A stretch of 5,557 nucleotides of DNA from Kiritimatiellales bacterium (lineage in GTDB: Bacteria > Verrucomicrobiota > Kiritimatiellia > Kiritimatiellales > Pontiellaceae): positions 1-5,557 of the forward strand of contig DAOUQA010000146.1 of the NCBI GenBank assembly GCA_030625905.1. Direction: 5' to 3'. Made by a program: the position numbers and the translations under genes. The notes under the pieces are model-generated. The model was not told the origin of the DNA and ran no database searches. It saw only the letters and a list, made by a program, of their open reading frames with translations. Shown piece by piece: positions 1 to 4,561 of the stretch; the stretch's first letter is position 1; the number at the start of each line of letters is the position of its first letter.

Positions 1-676
1 AGTCGGCATCGAACGGCAGCTCGATACCCCACGCGAGGCGCGACTTTGGCCGCGAGATGCAGAGATCCTGCAGCTCCTTGGTTTTGAGGAAGCCGAGCGT
101 TTCGTTGGCGCGGAAGGCGGGCTGGATAAAGCCGGGATGGGTTTCGATGTAGTCGATGAGCCATTCCTGGTATTTGCCCATGCGGAAGAAATAGTTGGAC
201 TCGACAATGGAGTCGACCTTGCGGCCGCACTCGGGGCAGTTGCCCTCGACGAGGTCTTTTTCGGTAAAGAAGCGTTCACAGCCGACACAGTACCAGCCCT
301 CGTATTCGGCCTTGTAGATTTCATCGCGGTCGAACAGCTCCTGCAGGGTCTGCTGGACGATGGTCTTATGGCGGGGCTCGGTGGTGCGGATAAAGTCGTC
401 GTTCGTGATTTCAAGGCGTTTCCATAGCTCCTGAAAGCGGACGACGGTCTGATCGCACTGCTCCTGCGGCGTAATGCCGTTGGCATCGGCCGCCTGCTGC
501 ACCTTCTGCCCGTGTTCGTCGGTTCCGGTAAGGAAGTGGGTCGGAACGTCGAGCAGGCGGTGGTAGTTGGCCAGCACGTCGGCGAGGATCGTCGTATAGG
601 AGTGGCCGATATGCGGCTTGTCGTTCACGTAGTAGATCGGCGTGGTTACATAGTATTTGGATGGTTTTTCGCTCAT
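1..676 (-). CDS. metG: Methionyl-tRNA synthetase, N-terminal part (runs off left edge)
   Basis: This gene charges tRNA(Met) with methionine in the cytoplasm, using ATP. The visible 225 codons read from the ATG at 676 to the window edge, so the C-terminal half (KMSKS loop, anticodon-binding domain) is missing only because the window ends. Seen in the translation: the class I entry YYVTTPIYYVND, the HIGH box as PHIGHS (HIGH at residues 22-25), TGTDEHGQK at 51-58, and an insertion with one zinc knuckle (CVGC at 130-133 and CPEC at 147-150). These are followed by SNYFFRMGKYQ at 160-170 and CISRPKSRLAWGIELP near the edge. One CxxC pair plus one CPxC is the single-knuckle (Bacillus/Thermus-like) form of MetRS. 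The start is supported by AAGGGG (683-688 on the complement) six bases upstream. The gene is divergent from hisA across a 285-base spacer and no operon partner is visible. Confidence 0.97.
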   Translation of the reverse strand, partial: MSEKPSKYYVTTPIYYVNDKPHIGHSYTTILADVLANYHRLLDVPTHFLTGTDEHGQKVQQAADANGITPQEQCDQTVVRFQELWKRLEITNDDFIRTTEPRHKTIVQQTLQELFDRDEIYKAEYEGWYCVGCERFFTEKDLVEGNCPECGRKVDSIVESNYFFRMGKYQEWLIDYIETHPGFIQPAFRANETLGFLKTKELQDLCISRPKSRLAWGIELPFDAD

Positions 677-680
677 GGCA

Positions 681-695
681 ATCCCCTTGGGAGAT
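681..695 (-). promoter_or_regulatory. metG Shine-Dalgarno inside a small hairpin
   Basis: On the minus strand the metG leader reads ATCTCC-CAA-GGGGAT. This can fold into a 6-bp stem (one U-G wobble) with a 3-base loop. The stem contains the purine tract AAGGGG, which lies six bases before the ATG and is the obvious ribosome binding site. Seen: the complementarity and the spacing. Inferred: partial masking of the site. A stem this small may be weak in the cell. Confidence 0.4.
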
Positions 696-723
696 CCTAA
701 TCCCTAATTTCTAAATCCTAAAC
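696..723. repeat. Degenerate 7-bp tandem repeat (CCTAATC-like, 4 units)
   Basis: Four consecutive heptamers, CCTAATC, CCTAATT, TCTAAAT and CCTAAAC, lie just upstream of metG; AAATCCC follows. The array falls in the metG 5' untranslated or promoter region on the minus strand, where it reads as TTAGG-type units. No function can be assigned from sequence alone. Confidence 0.5.
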
Positions 724-873
724 AAATCCCGATCCCAAAATAACACTATCCGTGTCCATTGCGTTTATCTGTGGTTCTCTGGGAATCGTCCGGGCGATGA
801 TAGGGAGAACACCGCAAGATACAAGCGTTGAATTGCCCGCCCCATCCTGTTAGCCTCCTTGCCAAAAGAGAGT

Positions 874-911
874 AGCAACGAATCCAATTCCCGGAAAATC
901 TATTCGTTGCT
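874..911. promoter_or_regulatory. 10-bp perfect inverted repeat upstream of hisA
   Basis: AGCAACGAAT (874-883) is repeated exactly in inverted form as ATTCGTTGCT (902-911), with 18 bases between. It lies about 50 bases before the hisA ATG and overlaps the only weak -35 candidate. It could be an operator for a dimeric repressor or a cruciform/RNA hairpin. It has no T-tract, so it does not look like a terminator. Confidence 0.45.
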
Positions 912-961
912 TTACATTCATTCGCTGCCCATTAAATTCGCGTCCATTCGTGGTTGAAAAT

Positions 962-1717
962 ATGAACTTCAGACCCTGCATAGACCTGCACAATGGGAAG
1001 GTGAAACAGATCGTCGGTGGCTCGCTGGCCGATGGCCAGGAGCCAGACACCCACTTTGTTTCCGAAAAGCCCCCGGCATGGTTTGCCGAGCTCTATCAAA
1101 GCGACGGGCTGACCGGTGGGCACGTGATCAAGCTCGGCGAGGGCAATGACGCCGCGGCACGCGCGGCATTGGCAGCCTGGCCCGGCGGACTTCAGGTCGG
1201 CGGCGGCATCACTGCCGATAACGCCGCCCAGTGGCTGGAAGCCGGTGCGGCACAGGTGATCGTGACCTCAACTATTTTCCAGAACGGCCGGATCGATGGT
1301 GAACGACTGAAGCGGTTGGTCTCCGCGATCGGCAAGGAACGGCTGGTACTGGATCTAAGCTGCCGCAAAAGGGATGGTCAATATTATGTGGTCACCGACC
1401 GCTGGCAGACTTTTACTGAAACCATTGTGGATGCTGAATCGCTTGCACAACTCTCGGCCCACTGCCGTGAATTCCTCGTACACGGCGTGGATGTGGAAGG
1501 CAAGCGGCAGGGCATGGACGAGGCACTGATTCAGCTGCTCGCCGAGCATTCACCGATCCCGTGCGTCTATGCCGGCGGTGTCCGATCGTTTGATGATTTG
1601 GAAAAGCTAAACACGACAGGTGGCGGCAGGATTGATGTCACGGTCGGCTCGGCACTCGATCTTTTCGGCGGATCGATGCCTTATCGTGACGTGGTGGAAT
1701 ATTGCCGGAACCGCTAA
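962..1717 (+). CDS. hisA: HisA, phosphoribosylformimino-AICAR-phosphate isomerase, eukaryote-type
   Basis: This is the fourth-step enzyme of histidine biosynthesis, an Amadori isomerisation of ProFAR to PRFAR on a (beta/alpha)8 barrel in the cytoplasm. The 251 residues follow the yeast His6 pattern closely: CIDLHNGKVKQIVGG at residues 6-20 (catalytic Asp8), GGHVIKLG at 52-59, QVGGGI at 78-83 (phosphate loop), VIVTSTIF at 99-106, and LVLDLSCRK at 128-136 (second catalytic Asp131). Then come FLVHGVDVEG at 171-180, YAGGVRS at 203-209 and VGSALDLFGG at 228-237. The DLSCRK, VKQIVGG and LDLFGG blocks are typical of the eukaryotic subfamily rather than of common bacterial HisA. The ATG at 962 starts right before the conserved beta-strand. 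A GTG at 950 would add only MVEN and falls inside an intergenic phrase. No clear Shine-Dalgarno is visible for either start. No other his gene is adjacent, so HisF and the rest must lie elsewhere. Confidence 0.92.
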   Translation: MNFRPCIDLHNGKVKQIVGGSLADGQEPDTHFVSEKPPAWFAELYQSDGLTGGHVIKLGEGNDAAARAALAAWPGGLQVGGGITADNAAQWLEAGAAQVIVTSTIFQNGRIDGERLKRLVSAIGKERLVLDLSCRKRDGQYYVVTDRWQTFTETIVDAESLAQLSAHCREFLVHGVDVEGKRQGMDEALIQLLAEHSPIPCVYAGGVRSFDDLEKLNTTGGGRIDVTVGSALDLFGGSMPYRDVVEYCRNR

Positions 1718-1721
1718 CCTA

Positions 1722-1753
1722 GCGCGCTCCATCGGAATGGAAGCACGCGCCAC
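1722..1753 (-). repeat. REP element 1 (GTGG subtype, bulged hairpin)
   Basis: Read on the minus strand: GTGG, one base (C), then GCGTGC, a bulged T, TCCAT, loop TCCG, ATGGA, GCGCGC. The stem has 11 pairs including one wobble, and one unpaired T. A conserved tetranucleotide 5' of a bulged GC-rich hairpin is the hallmark of REPs processed by RAYT enzymes (established for the E. coli system). It begins four bases after the hisA stop codon. Confidence 0.85.
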
Positions 1754-1825
1754 ACCGCGCATGCCCACACCGCACATGCCCACACCGCACATGCCCACAC
1801 CGCGCACACCCACACCGCAAAGGGC
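1751..1825 (-). repeat. 15-bp tandem repeat (about 5 units) between two REPs
   Basis: Five consecutive 15-mers start at 1751, 1766, 1781, 1796 and 1811 and all begin CACACCGC. Units 2 and 3 are identical, unit 1 differs by one base, and units 4 and 5 diverge at the 3' end. On the minus strand each unit carries GGTGTG, and the first four junctions read GGTGTGGG, so the GTGG leader motif that precedes REP 1 is iterated. Because 15 is a multiple of three, every frame gives a repeating pentapeptide. These are not credible proteins. Confidence 0.85.
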
Positions 1826-1841
1826 CGAGCAACAAACCGGT

Positions 1842-1873
1842 GTAGTGCGGTCTTCCATTCCGATGGAGACCGC
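1842..1873 (+). repeat. REP element 2 (GTAG subtype, bulged hairpin)
   Basis: Plus strand: GTAG (1842-1845), T, then GCGGTC, a bulged T, TCCAT, loop TCCG, ATGGA, GACCGC (ends at 1873). The 11-bp stem has one bulged T at the same place as in REP 1. TTTT follows at 1874-1877, so for hisA transcripts it could also act as a modest intrinsic terminator. It lies 18 bases beyond the RAYT stop codon and is inverted relative to REP 1. Confidence 0.88.
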
Positions 1874-1891
1874 TTTTCTCGTTCCGCCTCT

Positions 1892-2365
1892 TCAATAACG
1901 AATCGGCACAATCACACCCTGATATTTCCAATCATCGGTACAGGAAACCAGTCCGGCGCGAACAGGATTCATGCGAACGTAGTCCCACTTCGCGGAATAG
2001 CTGTCCGCATTGCGAAGAACATGGTCGAAAAAATTGGGCTGCCAATGAGGTTGATCAATCCCCGATTCCCGCAAGGACTTCGATAATGATTTCTTAATAA
2101 ATCCAATCGTACGACCCAGTTGGTATTGATGGGGATCGATGCGTAGAAACAGATGAATATGGTCCGGCATAATGACAAACTCGCCGCAGGCAATCCCCTG
2201 TTCCGCCTTCCGGGTCATGAGGACCACAAAGTGGCTGTAGAATTGATCCGTAGCCAGAACGCGTATCCGGTTATGTGTGCAAAAAGTGATGAAATATAGA
2301 GGTGGGTCATATTTCCTGAAAATAGTCGAAAGATGCGGAGGCCGGTCGGGGATCTTTTTATTCAT
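1892..2365 (-). CDS. REP-associated tyrosine transposase (RAYT, IS200-like Y1 HUH nuclease)
   Basis: This single-strand DNA endonuclease of the Y1/IS200 superfamily cuts and rejoins at REP hairpins through a covalent 5'-phosphotyrosine. The 157 residues are the usual length for a RAYT. Visible: the beta-strand LYFITFCTHNR at 23-33, the metal-binding HUH motif in MPDHIHLFL (His69, His71), and FFDHVLRNADSY at 112-123 followed by KWDYVRMNPVRAGLV at 126-140. The nucleophilic tyrosine should be Tyr129 or Tyr123; sequence alone does not settle which. The start is the ATG at 2365. The frame stays open to 2494, but that extension translates REP 3 and is not protein-like. Only a weak purine run (GCGAG) precedes the ATG and no strong promoter is seen. 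The gene looks more A+T-rich than sfsA and the carbonic anhydrase gene, which fits acquisition. It is intact with no frameshift, so the enzyme may be active. Inverted REP pairs flank it on both sides. Confidence 0.93.
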   Translation of the reverse strand: MNKKIPDRPPHLSTIFRKYDPPLYFITFCTHNRIRVLATDQFYSHFVVLMTRKAEQGIACGEFVIMPDHIHLFLRIDPHQYQLGRTIGFIKKSLSKSLRESGIDQPHWQPNFFDHVLRNADSYSAKWDYVRMNPVRAGLVSCTDDWKYQGVIVPIRY

Positions 2366-2446
2366 CTCGCGAGCATGATATATATTTTCGATTAATCTTG
2401 TGAAGAACAATTTAGGTTCAATATACGAGTGCGTTCCACTGAAATA

Positions 2447-2478
2447 GCGCGCTCCCGCAGACGGGAAGCACGCACCAC
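2447..2478 (-). repeat. REP element 3 (GTGG subtype, bulged hairpin)
   Basis: Minus strand: GTGG, T, then GCGTGC, a bulged T, TCCCG, loop TCTG, CGGGA, GCGCGC. The outer arms are identical to REP 1. The inner stem differs (TCCCG/CGGGA instead of TCCAT/ATGGA) but pairing is kept, which is compensatory change. TAGCGCGCTCC at its distal end is shared exactly with REP 1. It lies 82 bases upstream of the RAYT start codon. Confidence 0.85.
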
Positions 2479-2504
2479 ACCGTTCAGACCCCACTCCCCA
2501 CGGT

Positions 2505-2550
2505 GTAGCGCGGGGTTGCCCCTCGCTCCGCGTCCATTCCGATGGAACCC
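2505..2550 (+). repeat. REP element 4 (GTAG subtype, interrupted by about 15 bases)
   Basis: Plus strand: GTAG (2505-2508), C, then GCGGGGT and a T at 2517. GCCCCTCGCTCCGCG (2518-2532) comes next, then TCCAT, loop TCCG, ATGGA and ACCC. Removing the 15 extra bases restores the REP layout: GGGT paired with ACCC, a bulged T, TCCAT paired with ATGGA. It is inverted relative to REP 3 and abuts the terminator at 2552. Whether the extra bases are an insertion or part of a different fold is not proven. Confidence 0.7.
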
Positions 2551-2551
2551 G

Positions 2552-2584
2552 AAAAAAGCCGCCCGGGAACCGAGCGGCTTTTTT
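2552..2584. terminator. Strong bidirectional intrinsic terminator
   Basis: AAAAAAGCCGC (2552-2562) pairs with GCGGCTTTTTT (2574-2584); an inner CGG-GAA-CCG extends the helix past one mismatch. Both strands end in a six-T run. It sits 24 bases beyond the stop codon of the DUF481 gene on the minus strand, which it should terminate. It also blocks plus-strand transcription leaving the REP/RAYT island. Confidence 0.9.
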
Positions 2585-2607
2585 GTGAACCTTCAGAATA
2601 TTTAAAA

Positions 2608-3366
2608 CTAAAAATCGTACGTCAAACCGGCAACAATGGTGACATCATTGTAGTCGGCATTATCGCCGGTGCCCGCATCGATAACGGCCGGGGTATTGTC
2701 ATATTCATCCCGTAATTCGATAAACATAGACAGCTGAGTGCTGACTTTGGTTTTCAGGCCGGTCACGAGCAAGCCGTTACCGTCATCGGTATCCTCAACA
2801 TTTACACTGTATTCAATGTTGAAATAGTAGGAGGCCGTCTCGGTGAAATCCCACAGATAGTTAGCGGCCACCCGAATCTCTGCAAAATCGTCCTCGGTCG
2901 TTGCCGTCCGCTCATAAACCCAGTTCGCACCAACGCTGGTATCAAACTTCATGGTTTCCTTATTAATGAAGTAGTAGCCGATGTTCGGGCCGAGTTTTAA
3001 ACGGGTACGAATGTTTTTTATATCATCATAATAAGCTTCACCAAAAGCACCGGCAAAAAAGTTTCCCCCACCAAACTTATAGCGGTATTCCGATTGCCCA
3101 CGAGCCTGTCCTTCGGTTTGGGTTCCTTCGCTCTTTCCATATTCGGTATAGAGGCTATTGAGCCAGTCGTTCCTTGGTGCATAGCGGTCGCCCTTGAGCG
3201 TTCCAGTGAAAAATGATTTTTCGGTATTGCCGTCCTTGTAGGTCGCACCCAGCGCTAGGCTGCTCTTCCATGTGGTGTTCGTGACCCCCTCGTCCGCGAA
3301 CCCGGCCAGTGGCAACGCAACCAGTGCGGTCAGCGCAACCAGCAACATTCCCTTAACTACCCTCAT
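2608..3366 (-). CDS. DUF481 (YdiY-like) outer-membrane beta-barrel protein
   Basis: This is a predicted outer-membrane protein of the family named after salt-induced proteins such as YdiY; its molecular role is unknown. Of 252 residues, 1-24 form a signal peptide: basic start MRVVK, hydrophobic core MLLVALTALVALPLAG, and probable cleavage at GFA|DE after Ala24. The mature part has alternating beta-strand patterns and the family's early signature GATYKDGNTEKS (residues 40-51), then DRYAPRNDW, SEYRYKFG and a strand with LGPNIGYYF. It ends in GLTYDF, whose final Phe is the usual barrel-assembly signal. The start is firm: AAGGAGAGG (complement of 3372-3380) lies five bases upstream. It has its own promoter (3396-3424) and terminator (2552-2584), so it is probably monocistronic. 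Its length fits the family. Confidence 0.85.
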   Translation of the reverse strand: MRVVKGMLLVALTALVALPLAGFADEGVTNTTWKSSLALGATYKDGNTEKSFFTGTLKGDRYAPRNDWLNSLYTEYGKSEGTQTEGQARGQSEYRYKFGGGNFFAGAFGEAYYDDIKNIRTRLKLGPNIGYYFINKETMKFDTSVGANWVYERTATTEDDFAEIRVAANYLWDFTETASYYFNIEYSVNVEDTDDGNGLLVTGLKTKVSTQLSMFIELRDEYDNTPAVIDAGTGDNADYNDVTIVAGLTYDF

Positions 3367-3371
3367 ATTAA

Positions 3372-3380
3372 CCTCTCCTT
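3372..3380 (-). promoter_or_regulatory. Strong ribosome binding site of the DUF481 gene
   Basis: The minus strand reads AAGGAGAGG, then TTAAT, then ATG. This is the best Shine-Dalgarno match in the window and it fixes the start at 3366. It suggests high translation, as expected for an abundant envelope protein. Confidence 0.85.
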
Positions 3381-3395
3381 AATTTGTTTGCTCGG

Positions 3396-3424
3396 AACAT
3401 AATCAAGAACATAAAAGGTCGCAA
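3396..3424 (-). promoter_or_regulatory. Sigma70-like promoter of the DUF481 gene
   Basis: Minus strand: -35 TTGCGA (complement of 3419-3424), a 17-base spacer, and -10 TATGTT (complement of 3396-3401). Transcription would begin near 3389 and give a leader of about 23 bases that contains the Shine-Dalgarno. Confidence 0.6.
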
Positions 3425-3488
3425 CTCTAAAAAAATCCCCCAGGCGATTATACGTAGCGCGCCCCCCCTTATTTAGACGGCTCGCTGG

Positions 3489-3516
3489 TTGACACTCCCC
3501 GGAGGTGGCTTAGAAT
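3489..3516 (+). promoter_or_regulatory. Sigma70-like promoter of the ferritin-like gene
   Basis: A perfect -35 TTGACA (3489-3494), a 16-base spacer and -10 TAGAAT (3511-3516, five of six consensus bases) place the start of transcription near 3523. The spacer holds an imperfect dyad (CAC-TCC-CC-GGA-G-GTG, 3493-3507) that could be an operator or chance. Confidence 0.7.
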
Positions 3517-3540
3517 TACGACAGAATAAAGGGAGTTGTT

Positions 3541-3996
3541 ATGGCATTCGATCAAACCAAAGACGTACTCGCACACGCACGGAAGTTCCACCAGAAGCTC
3601 AGCGTCTTCTATGAAGATCTGAAGGACTCGGCCAATAAGGAACGCACACGCGCGTTGCTCGACTACATGAGCCGGCACGAAAAATATCTCGCCGACTGCC
3701 TGATCCAATACGAGGAGCAGGTTTCGGACAACGTGCTCGACACCTATTTCAAGTATGGCTCCGAAAGCACCAAGATAACCGCCATCTCCGATTTCGAGAT
3801 CAAGCCGGACATGGAGGTGGCCGACGTGGTGGCCGCTGCGATGCATTTCGATGCCTGCCTGATCGCATTCTACCGCGAAATGGCACAGCGCGCCCTCTCC
3901 GAAAAGGTGCGGGAGGTTTTTGAAAACCTGCTGGTCATGGAGCAGCACGAGCAAATCGAGTTGAGTAAACAGACGCTGGACCTCGGATCGCTATAA
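3541..3996 (+). CDS. Four-helix ferritin-like (rubrerythrin-like) protein, tentative
   Basis: The exact family is not recognised. The 151 residues look entirely helical and fall into four amphipathic stretches, about 4-30, 33-60, 92-118 and 120-147, a four-helix-bundle layout. Residues placed as in ferritin-like metal sites are Glu25 (FYEDL), His46-Glu47 (SRHEKYL), His102 and Glu113 (HFDACLIAFYREMA), and Glu134, His136, Glu137 (MEQHEQIE). A canonical pair of ExxH motifs is absent, so di-iron binding is doubtful. No signal peptide is seen, so it is probably cytoplasmic. The start is supported by GGGAG (3531-3535), five bases before the ATG, and by the promoter at 3489-3516. The carbonic anhydrase gene follows 40 bases later on the same strand, so the two may be cotranscribed. 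Alternative: a non-metal helical bundle. Confidence 0.6.
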   Translation: MAFDQTKDVLAHARKFHQKLSVFYEDLKDSANKERTRALLDYMSRHEKYLADCLIQYEEQVSDNVLDTYFKYGSESTKITAISDFEIKPDMEVADVVAAAMHFDACLIAFYREMAQRALSEKVREVFENLLVMEQHEQIELSKQTLDLGSL

Positions 3997-4036
3997 TGAG
4001 ATTCCCATCTTGCGACGTTTTGTCTATTCTGCCGGC

Positions 4037-4561
4037 ATGATTTATCAATTCGAAGACCACACCCCCTCCTTGCCAAAAAAATACTATGTGGCCGACAGCG
4101 CATCGGTCATCGGCAACGTCATTCTGCACAACCAAGCCAGTATCTGGTTCGGGGCGGTATTGCGCGGCGACATTGAACCGATCACCCTCGGCGAACGCAG
4201 CAACATTCAGGACAACTCCGTTGCGCACACCGGCCTCGGCCATCCCGTAATTGTTGGCAACGATGTCACCATCGGACACCAGGTCACCCTGCACGGCTGC
4301 ACCGTCGGCAACAACTGCCTGATCGGCATGGGCGCCATCTTGCTCGATGGGTGCGAGATTGGCGACAACTGCATCGTCGGGGCGGGAGCCTTGGTGAAAC
4401 AAAACCAAAAAGTCCCCTGCGGCTCCCTTGCGGTTGGATCCCCCGCCCGCGTCATCCGCAAATTATCGGCGGAGGAAATTTCCGATATCCGGGAATATGC
4501 CGAGCGCTACGTCGCCCTCCAGGCCCGCTACCAGAACGGCGGCATCACGCCCGTCGAATAG
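4037..4561 (+). CDS. Gamma-class carbonic anhydrase-like protein (YrdA/PaaY/CaiE type)
   Basis: This is a left-handed beta-helix hexapeptide-repeat protein expected to form trimers with a metal between subunits and hydrate CO2; many relatives have weak or other activity. The 174 residues contain VIGNVIL, SIWFGAVLRGDI (35-46, Arg43), NIQDNSVAHTG (56-66), VTIGHQVTLHGCTVG (77-91), CLIGMGAILLDG (94-105) and AVGSPARVIRKL (132-143). The three zinc-ligand histidines are His64, His81 and His86, all present. The family's C-terminal helix follows (SAEEISDIREYAERYVALQ). As in the short Cam-like proteins, the acidic loop of archaeal Cam is not seen. The ATG at 4037 gives the standard MIYQFEDHTP start; a TTG at 4010 is also open. 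No Shine-Dalgarno is visible. Its last 17 bases overlap the 3' end of sfsA on the other strand. Confidence 0.9.
   Translation: MIYQFEDHTPSLPKKYYVADSASVIGNVILHNQASIWFGAVLRGDIEPITLGERSNIQDNSVAHTGLGHPVIVGNDVTIGHQVTLHGCTVGNNCLIGMGAILLDGCEIGDNCIVGAGALVKQNQKVPCGSLAVGSPARVIRKLSAEEISDIREYAERYVALQARYQNGGITPVE

Larger units (their letters stand above)
677..961. other. Divergent intergenic region between metG and hisA
   Basis: No gene is supported here. It holds the metG leader with the 7-bp repeat, two related phrases (around 751-776 and 940-957) sharing GTCCATT and TGGTT, and a 10-bp inverted repeat at 874-911. For hisA the best promoter guess is TTGCTT (907-912), 17 bases, CATTAA (930-935), which is weak. 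For metG I see no convincing -35/-10 pair. The stretch 781-870 shows nothing recognisable. Confidence 0.5.

Noticed and set aside
137..700. Plus-strand ORFs at 137-427 and 512-700
   Set aside because: They are antisense shadows of metG, which has all class I synthetase motifs on the minus strand.
950..961. GTG start for hisA at 950
   Set aside because: It adds only four residues before the conserved N-terminus, lies inside the intergenic phrase and has no ribosome binding site. The ATG at 962 fits the family better.
1751..1825. CRISPR-like array
   Set aside because: The unit is only 15 bp and there are no unique spacers, so it is a simple tandem repeat.
1607..1931. Several ORFs on both strands with repeating pentapeptides (such as HMPTP or CAVWA)
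   Set aside because: They are translations of the 15-bp tandem array, which stays open in all frames because 15 is divisible by three. They lack start signals and overlap hisA, REPs and the RAYT gene.
2366..2494. Upstream extension of the RAYT reading frame (start at 2494)
   Set aside because: The extra 43 codons translate REP 3 and A+T-rich leader DNA. RAYT proteins normally begin close to the ATG at 2365.
3454..3468. GTAGCGCG next to a C-run, similar to the leader of REP 4
   Set aside because: No hairpin with a bulged T and inner stem follows. An 8-base match is not enough to call a REP remnant.
3469..3954. 161-codon minus-strand ORF opposite the ferritin-like gene
   Set aside because: It runs across the plus-strand promoter and gene, has no start signal, and its sequence has the look of an antisense shadow. 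The plus frame has the promoter, the Shine-Dalgarno and coherent helices.
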